This document shows positions 27,689-35,843 of a stretch of 64,000 nucleotides of DNA, piece by piece. This DNA is from Brevundimonas sp. SL130 (GTDB lineage: Bacteria; Pseudomonadota; Alphaproteobacteria; Caulobacterales; Caulobacteraceae): positions 1,922,001 through 1,986,000 of the forward strand of contig NZ_CP113064.1 of assembly GCF_026625805.1 (NCBI RefSeq), in the 5' to 3' direction. The notes beneath the pieces are model-generated. The model searched no databases. It saw only the letters and a program-made list of their open reading frames with translations, and had not been told where the DNA came from. Position 1 is the first letter of the stretch; each line of letters starts with the position of its first letter. Position numbers and translations under genes: made by a program.

Positions 27689-28768
27689 ATGAGCACCCTG
27701 ACCGCATTGCCGCCCGTCACTGGAGCCGCCGCTTGGCGTGGGGACAGGCTCAGCAAGTCGCAGGACTGGGTCTATTTGCTCTCCCCGGAGCAACGGACCG
27801 AGCTGGAAGTTCTGGGCCAGCGTTTCGTTGAAGAGGATCCGGACCTTCGCTTCGTGCAGGCGGACGACTATCCGCTCGTGGCCTGCGCTGCGGCCATAGA
27901 GCAATGGGGCAACGACGTGGACCGGGGGCGTGGTTTTGTCCTGGTGCGGGGCCTGCGCACCGACCTCTATTCCGACGCTCTGTCAGCGGCGATTTACTAC
28001 ATCCTCGGCCTGCACATGGGCGACCCGATCCGTTTGAACGAGCTGGGCGATCTGATGGACAGTGTCTACGCCACCTCGACCAAGACTATGGACGACCCCA
28101 CGGCCCTGTCGTCCAAAGTGCGCGACAAGCTGGTCTTCCATTCCGACAGTTCCGACATCGTCTCGCTGATGTGCCTGCGTCCGGCCAAGTCCGGCGGTGC
28201 GTCCTGCCTGGTGTCCGGAGCCGAGATCTACAATGAGATTTTGCGGCGTCGCCCCGATCTCGCGCCCCTGCTGCTCCAGCCGTTCCACTGGGATTGGAAG
28301 CGTCAGGATCATGAAGCGCCGGCCAACAGCTACACCTCGCCGGTCGTCAGTCTCGAGCAGGGGGTCTTTAGCATGTACGCGGGCAGCCTCTATATCCTGA
28401 CCGCCCAGGAATATCCCGATGTGCCACGCATCACGCCCGAGCAGATTGAGGTGCTGCAGCTGTTTGACGAGATCACCTACGAGCCGGGCATGGCCATCGA
28501 GATGGATTTCCGGCCGGGCGATATTCAGTGGCTGTCGAACTACGCGGCCCTACATTCCCGCACCGAGTTCGAGGACCACCCCGAGCCGCAGCGTCGACGG
28601 CATCTTCTGCGACTTTGGCTGAGCCGCAATGCGGGGCGTCCCGTCGTGCCGGGCTTTGGCAAGAACGGCGTGGTGCAAGTGCGCGAAGCGCCGCGCGACG
28701 GCAAGTCCGAGCATCCCGACGCCTGGTTCAGCATCAAACTGGCGGCCGTGCCGCGTCTGATGTCCTAA
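27689..28768 (+). CDS. TauD/TfdA-like Fe(II)/2-oxoglutarate dioxygenase (gamma-butyrobetaine/clavaminate type)
   Basis: Second 2-oxoglutarate oxygenase of the island, 359 residues. Iron ligands: His151 and Asp153 in VFHSDSSD, and His289 in NYAALHSRTEFED. RRRHLLRLWLS supplies the co-substrate arginine. The C-terminal block matches clavaminate synthase- or gamma-butyrobetaine hydroxylase-like relatives more than the taurine type at 19231. It follows the fusion gene by 105 bases and precedes the ferredoxin reductase by 13, so it is probably co-transcribed with the latter. Confidence 0.85.
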   Translation: MSTLTALPPVTGAAAWRGDRLSKSQDWVYLLSPEQRTELEVLGQRFVEEDPDLRFVQADDYPLVACAAAIEQWGNDVDRGRGFVLVRGLRTDLYSDALSAAIYYILGLHMGDPIRLNELGDLMDSVYATSTKTMDDPTALSSKVRDKLVFHSDSSDIVSLMCLRPAKSGGASCLVSGAEIYNEILRRRPDLAPLLLQPFHWDWKRQDHEAPANSYTSPVVSLEQGVFSMYAGSLYILTAQEYPDVPRITPEQIEVLQLFDEITYEPGMAIEMDFRPGDIQWLSNYAALHSRTEFEDHPEPQRRRHLLRLWLSRNAGRPVVPGFGKNGVVQVREAPRDGKSEHPDAWFSIKLAAVPRLMS

Positions 28769-28781
28769 ACGGGCCCTGGTC

Positions 28782-30035
28782 GTGGAGCATTTCGACGTCC
28801 TCATCGTCGGCGCCGGTCACGGCGGCGCCCAGGCGGCGATCCAACTGAGGCAGGAGAAGTTCGAGGGCTCCATCGCTCTGGTTGGGGACGAGCCCTGGCT
28901 CCCTTATGATCGACCGTCGATGTCGAAGGACTATCTGTCGGGCGCCAAGACGTTTGATCGTCTGGCGCTGCGGTCGGCGACCGCCTGGACCGAACGGGAC
29001 ATCCTCCTGCGGCCGGGGGTCAGGGTCGTCGCTGTGGATCCGGTCGAGCGACGGGCGACGACCGACGCGGGCGACGTCCTTTCTTACGGGCGGATGATCT
29101 GGGCCGCCGGTGCGGCGCCCCGGGGGCTGACCTGTGCTGGATGCGATCTGGAAGGCGTCCATGTGCTGCGAGGGCGTGAAGACGTGGACGGTCTGCTGGC
29201 CGGTCTGGACACGGTGCGCGATATTGTCGTGATCGGCGGCGGCTATATTGGCCTGGAAGCGGCTGCGGCCCTGATCAAGATGGGCAAGCGCGTCACGGTG
29301 GTCGAGGCGAGAGAGCGGTTGTTAGCCCGAACCTCGGGCGAGATCGTCGCAAGGACCTTCGAGACCACGCATCGCAGCATGGGTGTCAATTTCCGCTTCA
29401 GCCTGTCCGTCGCCGAGTTGCGCGGCCGCGACGGCCGGGTCAGTGCGGTTGTTCTGTCCAATGACGAGGTGCTTCGCGCGGACAGGGTCGTCGTCGGCAT
29501 CGGGGTGACGCCCGCCGTCCAGCCTTTGCTCGATGCGGGCGCGGATGGAGACGACGGGGTCTTGGTCGATGAGTTCTGCCGCACCAGCCTGGACGGCGTC
29601 TTCGCGATCGGCGATTGCGCGCGCCACGTCAATCCGTTCGCGGGCGTCGATCCGATCCGTCTGGAATGTGTCCAGAACGCCCATGACCAGGCGCAGACGG
29701 CGACGCGCTACATCTGCGGACGACCGGCTCCCTATGTGGCGGCGCCTTGGTTCTGGTCCAACCAGTATGACCTGCGTCTCCAGTCGGTGGGGCTGGCTCT
29801 TGGATATGATGCGGCGGTGGTGCGGGGCGATGCTGACAGCGCCAGCTATTCCGTCGTCTATCTTCGGAAGGGGCGAGTGATCGCGCTAGACTGCGTCAAC
29901 TCCGTCAAGGACTACGTCCAGGGGCGCGCCCTCGTGGTCGGGCGCGCTGTCATATCCGAAGCCGCCCTGGCGGATGCGAGCACGCCTCTGAAAGCCCTGC
30001 AATCTGCGGTCGCCGAGGCCGTCATCGAGGGATGA
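28782..30035 (+). CDS. FAD-dependent ferredoxin reductase (rhodocoxin/putidaredoxin reductase type)
   Basis: Passes electrons from NADH to a [2Fe-2S] ferredoxin. The 417 residues contain the FAD motif GAGHGGAQAA (residues 10-19), PYDRPSMSKDYL, the NAD motif GGGYIGLEAAAALI (about 150) and GVFAIGDCA (FAD-binding aspartate). The C-terminal dimerisation-type domain is present. The start is GTG, 13 bases after the TauD gene. It converges on the ferredoxin and Rieske oxygenase genes 14 bases away, and the three would complete one electron chain: reductase, ferredoxin, oxygenase. Confidence 0.92.
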   Translation: MEHFDVLIVGAGHGGAQAAIQLRQEKFEGSIALVGDEPWLPYDRPSMSKDYLSGAKTFDRLALRSATAWTERDILLRPGVRVVAVDPVERRATTDAGDVLSYGRMIWAAGAAPRGLTCAGCDLEGVHVLRGREDVDGLLAGLDTVRDIVVIGGGYIGLEAAAALIKMGKRVTVVEARERLLARTSGEIVARTFETTHRSMGVNFRFSLSVAELRGRDGRVSAVVLSNDEVLRADRVVVGIGVTPAVQPLLDAGADGDDGVLVDEFCRTSLDGVFAIGDCARHVNPFAGVDPIRLECVQNAHDQAQTATRYICGRPAPYVAAPWFWSNQYDLRLQSVGLALGYDAAVVRGDADSASYSVVYLRKGRVIALDCVNSVKDYVQGRALVVGRAVISEAALADASTPLKALQSAVAEAVIEG

Positions 30036-30049
30036 GCCTTCGGGTCGGA

Positions 30050-30367
30050 TCAGTCTTCGGGGGCTATAACGAAGGTGTGGCCGTCCAGGCCGCGGGTCAG
30101 TTTCAGCTGGCAGGAAAGACGGGATAACTCGGTACGGTAGTCAGAGGCGTCGAGCAGGTCGTTCTCGTCCTCGCCCATTGGTGCGACCAGGTCTGCGGTG
30201 TCGCGTCCCACATAGACATGGCAGGTGGCGCAGGATCGCGCGCCGCCGCATAGGGCGAGAAGCTCCCCGACCCCGGCGTCCCGTATGGCCTCCATCACAG
30301 AGACGTCCTCTGCGCCCTTCACCCGTATCGTCTCGCCTTCGCGCGTCACGATATTGATTTGAACCAT
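30050..30367 (-). CDS. [2Fe-2S] ferredoxin, adrenodoxin/putidaredoxin type
   Basis: Small electron carrier of 105 residues beginning MVQINIVTREGETI. Cluster ligands are Cys40, Cys46, Cys49 (CGGARSCATC) and Cys86 (LSCQL), the vertebrate-type spacing. A longer reading from GTG 30466 would overlap the Rieske gene by 8 bases and add 33 low-complexity residues; I prefer ATG 30367 because the domain starts there, though the ribosome binding site is weak. It probably feeds the adjoining Rieske oxygenase. Confidence 0.9.
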   Translation of the reverse strand: MVQINIVTREGETIRVKGAEDVSVMEAIRDAGVGELLALCGGARSCATCHVYVGRDTADLVAPMGEDENDLLDASDYRTELSRLSCQLKLTRGLDGHTFVIAPED

Positions 30368-30458
30368 GGGCGTAGCGACACTCGACTTGCTGGAGGCGGG
30401 GTAGGACGGTTGGGGAAGCGTTTGCGTCGCCGCCGTAATCGGGGATGCCTGACGAGAA

Positions 30459-31673
30459 TCAGCCACTGACGACCGCCAGACGTGGCGTGACCGGAGGCTC
30501 GGGGTTGCGACGTTCCCACTCGGCCTTATAGCGCCGGATCAACCAGCTGTTCAGTCCGGCCTGGGCGCCTTCCTGCCAGGAATAGCGGCCGCGCTTGGCG
30601 TAGCGGGACTGCAGGCCGATCTGGACCTTGGCGTCGACGTCGAAGTCCTGGGCGATGATGTGTTGGGTGGCGATCCACATAGCCTCGAGCTTGTGCGGGA
30701 AGGAGTTGTCCTTCATCGCGCCCGGTGCGACCAGCAGGCCGGTGTCCATGTAATGGGTCTGGGGACTGTCGGGCCGCAGGATCATATAGATCACCACGTC
30801 GCTGGTCATGACCAGCGACAGGGTGGGGGGCAGGTTGGCGAAGGTCAGTCGGTTGCGCTCGACCTCGGTCAGACCCGGGAAGATCGGCAGCATAGCCTTT
30901 TGTGTGGCGTTGAAGCTCGCGTCGGGATGGGTCGAGCCATTGTAGCGTAGATAGCCGGCGGCTGCGGGGTCGGCCGGGGGGAATTCCGCCAGATTCGATG
31001 GCACGAAGTCGTGCAGCGGGCCATGGTGCAGGCGGCTGGCGTGATAGCCGTCGTTGTTGTTCTCAAACATGACCTTCCAGTTCCACGCCATCATCGGCGC
31101 TGGTTCCGGTCGGGGGCCTTCGGCATTGGCCAGGTCATATGGGGCGATCGCCTCGGCCACCTGGGTCAGGCGCGGCGCCAGCGCCTCGGCGTCGGGATCC
31201 AGATTGACGAAAATGAACCCGTGCCAAAGTTCGACTTTGAAGTTTGGCAGGCCGTGCGCCTTGCGGTCAAACTCGCAGGTCTTGTTCATCGCCGGAGCGG
31301 CGATCAGATCGCCATCCAGCGAATAGGACCAGTGGTGGTAGGGACACAGGAAGCCCCGAGCATTTCCGCTGCCTTCGGCCACGAGCATGGCCCGGTGCTG
31401 GCAGACGGATGACATCGCCTTGATCTCTCCCTTGCGGTTGCGGGCTATGACCATCGGCTCATTGGCGATCGTAGTGGTGAAATAGTCGCCCGGCTCCGCC
31501 AGCCAGCTCTCGCGCCCGACGCACAGCCACTCGCGCGCGAAGATGGCCTCCTTCTCGAACGCATAGAATTCGGCGTCCGTGTAACAAGCGGGGGGGAGCG
31601 TCTCGGCGGTCGATACGTCCTGCGCCGAGCTGTCGAGACCGCGGATGAATTCGGATGTGAGCATGGTCGTCAT
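30459..31673 (-). CDS. Rieske non-heme iron oxygenase, alpha subunit
   Basis: Catalytic subunit (404 residues) of a three-component oxygenase. The Rieske cluster is bound by Cys91, His93 (CQHRAM), Cys110 and His113 (CPYHHW). The mononuclear iron site is Asp208 (bridging), His211 and His216 in NNNDGYHASRLHHG. A helical C-terminal tail follows. The sequence style fits the branch with single alpha subunits (choline/stachydrine/aromatic demethylase-like) rather than naphthalene-type alpha-beta enzymes, and no beta subunit gene is nearby. It could hydroxylate a ring or remove an N- or O-methyl group; this cannot be decided here. Confidence 0.9.
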   Translation of the reverse strand: MTTMLTSEFIRGLDSSAQDVSTAETLPPACYTDAEFYAFEKEAIFAREWLCVGRESWLAEPGDYFTTTIANEPMVIARNRKGEIKAMSSVCQHRAMLVAEGSGNARGFLCPYHHWSYSLDGDLIAAPAMNKTCEFDRKAHGLPNFKVELWHGFIFVNLDPDAEALAPRLTQVAEAIAPYDLANAEGPRPEPAPMMAWNWKVMFENNNDGYHASRLHHGPLHDFVPSNLAEFPPADPAAAGYLRYNGSTHPDASFNATQKAMLPIFPGLTEVERNRLTFANLPPTLSLVMTSDVVIYMILRPDSPQTHYMDTGLLVAPGAMKDNSFPHKLEAMWIATQHIIAQDFDVDAKVQIGLQSRYAKRGRYSWQEGAQAGLNSWLIRRYKAEWERRNPEPPVTPRLAVVSG

Positions 31674-31977
31674 AAGGACATGACTAGGGTCGAGGCTGGC
31701 CGCACGTCTTGGCGTGTAACGAACAAAGATTTGGCGTCGTCACGTCAGTGCGGCGAAGCGGCCGCCTCCAGGGCGCCGAGACGGGCCGTGAACCGTGATC
31801 GCTTCATTCTGTCCGTGCCTTTCGAGGGGCGGACGTCAGGACGCTTCCCTGGGGAGCCGGAAAAACGCCGAGCCCGAACGAAAGGTCTCGTCGGGCGGCG
31901 AACTCAAAATGTAAGAAACATCGGTCTGGGCCATGCCCGCCAGAACGCGTCGTATCGCAACGCTGTTCTGGCCCGAG
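31674..31977. other. Gap between the Rieske gene and tRNA-Asn
   Basis: No convincing gene or hairpin was found in these 304 bases. The region must carry the promoter of the minus-strand Rieske-ferredoxin pair. No attachment-site repeat of either flanking tRNA was recognised. Confidence 0.4.
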
Positions 31978-32052
31978 TGGCTCCGCGGGTAGGATTCGAA
32001 CCTACGACCAGCCGATTAACAGTCGGCTGCTCTACCACTGAGCTACCGCGGA
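31978..32052 (-). tRNA. tRNA-Asn (anticodon GTT)
   Basis: On the minus strand the 75-nt molecule folds with acceptor TCCGCGG/CCGCGGA, discriminator G and encoded CCA. The anticodon stem GCCGA/TCGGC holds loop CTGTTAA, giving anticodon GTT (plus-strand 32018-32020). The T-loop is GTTCGAATC. It marks the right edge of the accessory island. Confidence 0.97.
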
Positions 32053-32114
32053 ACTGCTCGGGAGGCGGGCCTATAGCAGCGGCCATTCGATTCGTGCAAT
32101 GGGAAAAACGACGA

Positions 32115-32927
32115 ATGCGCACGATCTCGATCAATGACCCTGAAGACCCCCGGATCTCCGGCTTTCGCGATATTCGCGAACGCGACCTGACGGGTCGCGA
32201 CGGCCTGTTCATCGCCGAAGGGGAGGTGGTGGTGCGGGTGCTGGCGTCGGCGGCGTCGCTGTGCCGCCCGCGCGCCCTGTTGCTGGCCGAGAAGCGCGCG
32301 GACGCCCTGCGGGACGTGATCGAGGCGTTGGGGCAATCGACGCCCGTCTATGTCGCCGGTCAGACGGTTCTGGACCGGATCGCCGGCTTCCCCTTGCATC
32401 GGGGCATTCTGGCCCTGGGCGAGAAGCCGCGCGTCCCGCCGTTGGCGGAGATTCTCGCCACCGTAGAGAGCGACGACGTCTTCGTGATCGCGAGCGGGAT
32501 CGGCAATCACGACAATATGGGCGGGCTATTCCGGAACGCGGCGGCCTTCGGCGCCCGCGCCGTCTTGATGGATCAAGCCTGCTGCGATCCCTTCTATCGC
32601 AAATCTATCCGTGTCTCGGTCGGGGCGGTCCTGCGAACGCGGTCTTCGGTTTCCGAGTCCGCCGAAGGACTGGTGGCGGAGATGCAGGCGCGCGGGGTCG
32701 AGGTGGTGGCCTTGACGCCGTCGGCGACCGAACGACTGGCGGATTACAGGCCTCGGGGGCCGGTCGCCCTGATGGTCGGCTCGGAGGGGCCGGGCCTGCC
32801 GCGCGCGGTGATCGAACGGTGCCGCGCGGTCGGCGTGCCCATGGCGGGCGGCTTCGATTCGCTGAACGTCGCCGTCGCCAGCGCCCTGGCCCTTCACCAT
32901 GTGACCAGCGCTACAGCCGCCGCCTAG
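32115..32927 (+). CDS. TrmH/SpoU-family RNA 2'-O-ribose methyltransferase
   Basis: SAM-dependent methyltransferase with the knotted SPOUT fold, 270 residues. Motif 1 is GIGNHDNMGGLFRNAAAFG (about residues 130-148), motif 2 VALMVGSEGPGLP, and motif 3 VPMAGGFDSLNVAVASALAL. The N-terminal 100 residues form an RNA substrate-binding region beginning IADP-like SINDPEDPRI. The start is ATG 32115. Target tRNA or rRNA position is unknown. It lies just after tRNA-Asn on the opposite strand. Confidence 0.9.
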   Translation: MRTISINDPEDPRISGFRDIRERDLTGRDGLFIAEGEVVVRVLASAASLCRPRALLLAEKRADALRDVIEALGQSTPVYVAGQTVLDRIAGFPLHRGILALGEKPRVPPLAEILATVESDDVFVIASGIGNHDNMGGLFRNAAAFGARAVLMDQACCDPFYRKSIRVSVGAVLRTRSSVSESAEGLVAEMQARGVEVVALTPSATERLADYRPRGPVALMVGSEGPGLPRAVIERCRAVGVPMAGGFDSLNVAVASALALHHVTSATAAA

Positions 32928-33026
32928 GCCCGCCGCTCACCAGGATGTGACGCGTTAAGGATTTGTATACCTTGTCGAGAGGCTGAAACTGTGACGCCAT
33001 GCCTCCAGTTGGTGTGGGGGCGCGCA

Positions 33027-33143
33027 ATGAACATTCTGTATTTTCTGAACCGAAACGGCCGGGCCGCGATCTTTGTCGCGGTCTGTGCTGCGGGGCTGGG
33101 CGCGGCAGGTGTGATCGGCTGGATCACCGCGCCGGTCAGCTGA
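33027..33143 (+). CDS. Small predicted membrane protein, 38 residues
   Basis: Reading from ATG 33027 gives MNILYFLNRNGR followed by a 20-residue hydrophobic segment (AAIFVAVCAAGLGAAGVIGW) and a short ITAPVS tail. A GGGGG lies 5-9 bases upstream. A strong hairpin follows the stop. One membrane span with an N-in orientation is likely (positive residues before it). I know no homologue. Codon choice is GC-rich like real genes here. Confidence 0.5.
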   Translation: MNILYFLNRNGRAAIFVAVCAAGLGAAGVIGWITAPVS

Positions 33144-33171
33144 ACATCGCAGGCCTACAGGCCTAAATGAA

Positions 33172-33203
33172 AAGAGGCGCGGATCCTGGGATCCGCGCCT
33201 CTT
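33172..33203. terminator. Terminator hairpin, 14-bp stem
   Basis: AAGAGGCGCGGATC pairs perfectly with GATCCGCGCCTCTT around a CTGG loop. Plus-strand T content after it is modest (TGTTCTG). It lies between the small membrane protein gene and the convergent tRNA-Cys, so it could stop both transcripts. Confidence 0.8.
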
Positions 33204-33218
33204 GTTCTGTTGTCGCGA

Positions 33219-33292
33219 TGGAGGCCTGACCGGGAATCGAACCCGGGTGCAAGGATTTGCAGTCCTCTGCGTCACCACTCCGCCATCAGGCC
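33219..33292 (-). tRNA. tRNA-Cys (anticodon GCA)
   Basis: Minus-strand cloverleaf of 74 nt: acceptor GGCCTGA/TCAGGCC, discriminator T, encoded CCA, anticodon loop CTGCAAA (anticodon GCA) and T-loop GTTCGATTC. Variable and D arms fold normally. Confidence 0.96.
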
Positions 33293-33427
33293 GCTTTATG
33301 TCCCGATTTCTCGGGGGCGGTCATCGCGAGGGGCGTTCGCTATCAGATCGGATTGTCCGCTGCAACGCACGGAACTATAAGCGCGCGAGATTTCCTCCCC
33401 TGACTATCGATTGAAGGCTGCCCAAAG

Positions 33428-34057
33428 ATGGATTTTACCGCCGAGCGCAAGGCCATGGTCGACTCGCAGGTCCGCGTGAACGACGTCACCAATCACGAGA
33501 TTCACCTGGCCATGATGGTTGTCCCCCGTGAGCGCTATTGCGCGGCGGACCGGGTTTTCGCCGTCTATTCCGACGCCTCGGTCGAAATCGCGGGTGATCG
33601 CAAGCTGATGCCGGCGCGCGACGTGTCCAAGCTGCTGCAGGCCGCCGATGCGCGCGAGGGCGAGAAGACCCTGGCCATCGCGGCGCCCTATGCGGCGGCG
33701 GTTCTGGCCCGCATGGGCCTGACGGTCACGGCCCAGGAAGCCGATCCGGCCGTGTTTGAGGTCGTGGGCGAGGCCCTGGCCGAAGAGGGTGTGGCCACGT
33801 CGGTCGCCCCCCTGGACACGGCTGTGGGCGAAGACTGGGACCTGATCGTCTGCGAGGGCGGCGTGGCGGCTGTGCCCGAGGCCTGGGGCAAGGCCCTGCG
33901 CATCGGCGGCCGCATGGTCCTGGTCGAACGTCGCGGCGCCATCGGCAAGGGCGCCCTGTATGTGAAGGGGCGTGAAGGCCTGTCGCGTCGTGAACTGTTC
34001 GATTCGTCGCCGGCCCTTCTTGCGGAACTGACGCCGGCGCCGACATTCGCGTTGTGA
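33428..34057 (+). CDS. Protein-L-isoaspartate O-methyltransferase-like protein with a degenerate SAM site
   Basis: A 209-residue PCMT-family relative: the N-terminus MVDSQVRVNDVTN and VPRERYCAADRVFAVYSD match the family. The glycine-rich SAM motif, normally ExGTGSGYQ, here reads LAIAAPYAAAVLA (about residues 81-93) with no glycines. WDLIVCEGGVAAVPEAW and RIGGRMVLVE keep the rest of the Rossmann-like fold. Repair activity is therefore doubtful. It stands 122 bases before tolC, and this pairing is known in Caulobacterales, so a link to export is possible. Confidence 0.8.
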   Translation: MDFTAERKAMVDSQVRVNDVTNHEIHLAMMVVPRERYCAADRVFAVYSDASVEIAGDRKLMPARDVSKLLQAADAREGEKTLAIAAPYAAAVLARMGLTVTAQEADPAVFEVVGEALAEEGVATSVAPLDTAVGEDWDLIVCEGGVAAVPEAWGKALRIGGRMVLVERRGAIGKGALYVKGREGLSRRELFDSSPALLAELTPAPTFAL

Positions 34058-34179
34058 GGCCGACACGCGGGGGTTCGCCGTCTGCGTGAAAAAAACTTAA
34101 CTGGCGTCAGATCGACTGAGGCCGCAGTTACGCTTGATGACATTCGGGCGCTCCCGGGGGCGTCAGGCAAGGACGGACA

Positions 34180-35676
34180 ATGTTGAAACGCTCGCGTGTG
34201 CTGGCTTCGGCCGCTGTGGTGGCTCTCGTCGCAGGGCTGGGTGCGCCCGCCTGGGCCGAGACGCTGCAGGAAGCGATCGCCCTGGCCTATCAGACCAACC
34301 CCAGTCTGCTGGCCCAGCGGGCGAATCAGCGCGCCTTGGATGAAACCGTCGTCCAGGCGCGCTCGGGCCTGCGCCCGACCCTGAGCGCCTCGGCCGAGGT
34401 CGATTACACCCGCAGCGACTTCCCGGCCGCCACGCCGGGCGCCAGCTCGTCTTCGGATAGCGACGGGGCTACCGTCGGCGTCAGCCTGTCCCAGACCATC
34501 TGGACCGCGGGCCGGACCTCCCGGGCCATCGACCAGGCCCGCGCCAGCGTGATGGCGGGGCGTGAGAACCTGCGTGAGGTCGAGCAATCGGTCATGCTGT
34601 CGGTGATCCAGGCCTATGTGAACGTCTCCCGCGACATGGAAATCCTGCGCATTCGCCAGGAAAACCTCGCCGTGCTGCAACGCCAACTGGAAGAGACCAG
34701 CGCCCGTTTCGAGGTCGGGGAGATCACCCGCACCGACGTAGCCCAGGCGGAGGCCTCGCTGGCCCAGTCCGAGGCCGACCTGGCCAACGCCCAGGCTCAG
34801 CTGTCGATCACGCGCGCCGCCTATGCCGCCGTCGTGGGCCAGTCGCCCAGCGATCTGGAATCCGCCCCGGTTCTGCCGACCGTCCCGACCGATTTCGACG
34901 CCGCCATGGAAATCGCCCTGGCGCGTAATCCGGGCGTGCTTTCGGCCGGCTATTCGTTGCAGGCCGCCGAGGCCGCCGTCGCCGCCGCCCGGGCCGAATA
35001 TCTGCCGTCGGTGCGCGCCACCGCCTCTTACGGCGGCACGGCCACCGATCTGGGCAATCTGGACGAACTGGCGGATCGCCGCAGCTTCACCGCCGGCGCC
35101 ACCCTGTCGGTGCCGCTGTTCACCGGCGGCCTGAACCGGTCGCGGGTGGCCCAGGCGCTGGAGCAGGCCAACGCCGCCCAAATCGCCGTCGAGGGCGAGC
35201 GCCGCACCGTGCTTCAGAACGTCAGCTCGGCCTATGCCCAGGTCCTGTCGACCCGTGCGACCGTGGCCGCCGGCGAAGAGGCGGTACGCGCCGCCTCGGT
35301 TGCGGCGGAAGGCGTGCGGCAGGAGGCCCAGGTCGGCCTGCGCACCACGCTGGACGTGCTGAATCAGGAAGTGACGCTGCGGTCGGCCCAAACCTCGCTG
35401 GCCACCGCCCGCGCTGCGGAATATGTGGCCCGCGCCTCGCTGCTGTCGGCCATGGGGCAACTTGAAGGCGCAAGCCTCAACGCTGACCTCACGGCCTATG
35501 ACGCCAAGGCCAACTATGACCGCGTCCGCAATCGCGGCGGTCTGCCGTGGGACGGCGTGATCGAGGCGCTGGACCGCGTCGCCTCGCCGCCCGTGGTCGA
35601 CGCCGACGACGCGCCTGACGCGCCGATCGACACCCAGCTGAAGAGCGACGTGATCCGGACCGCGCCCGGCGCCTGA
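34180..35676 (+). CDS. tolC: TolC-family outer membrane channel (RsaF-like)
   Basis: Trimeric outer-membrane duct for type I secretion and efflux. The 498 residues begin with a signal peptide ending APAWAE. Two homologous halves follow, each with long helices: LQEAIALAYQTNP ... ARSGLRPTLSASA in the first, and AMEIALARNPG ... ARAEYLPSVRATASYGG in the second. There are heptad-rich stretches (LRIRQENLAVLQRQLEETSARFEVGEITRTDVAQAE). In Caulobacter, RsaF exports the S-layer protein; no partner ABC transporter is in this window. A polar C-terminal tail of about 40 residues is present. Confidence 0.92.
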   Translation: MLKRSRVLASAAVVALVAGLGAPAWAETLQEAIALAYQTNPSLLAQRANQRALDETVVQARSGLRPTLSASAEVDYTRSDFPAATPGASSSSDSDGATVGVSLSQTIWTAGRTSRAIDQARASVMAGRENLREVEQSVMLSVIQAYVNVSRDMEILRIRQENLAVLQRQLEETSARFEVGEITRTDVAQAEASLAQSEADLANAQAQLSITRAAYAAVVGQSPSDLESAPVLPTVPTDFDAAMEIALARNPGVLSAGYSLQAAEAAVAAARAEYLPSVRATASYGGTATDLGNLDELADRRSFTAGATLSVPLFTGGLNRSRVAQALEQANAAQIAVEGERRTVLQNVSSAYAQVLSTRATVAAGEEAVRAASVAAEGVRQEAQVGLRTTLDVLNQEVTLRSAQTSLATARAAEYVARASLLSAMGQLEGASLNADLTAYDAKANYDRVRNRGGLPWDGVIEALDRVASPPVVDADDAPDAPIDTQLKSDVIRTAPGA

Positions 35677-35700
35677 CTTCGGTCGGGGGTCGAGTTCCAA

Positions 35701-35726
35701 AACGCCCGTTGATTCTGACGGGCGTT
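35701..35726 (+). terminator. Hairpin after tolC
   Basis: AACGCCCGT pairs perfectly with ACGGGCGTT over an eight-base loop, 25 bases after the tolC stop. There is no T run, so it is a weak or Rho-assisted terminator candidate. Confidence 0.55.
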
Positions 35727-35843
35727 GATGCGACGACACTCATCGGGGTCGGAAAGGCTTGATCTTTCCAGCCCCAACCCGTGAATAGTGTCGGGGGCCA
35801 CCTCGACGCCCCCGTTTCATCCCAGGCCTCTCCCAGGTTAGTC

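Noticed and set aside
33688..35739. Long minus-strand frame opposite the PCMT-like gene and tolC
   Set aside because: Arg/Gly/His-rich shadow of two well-supported plus-strand genes; no conserved domain.
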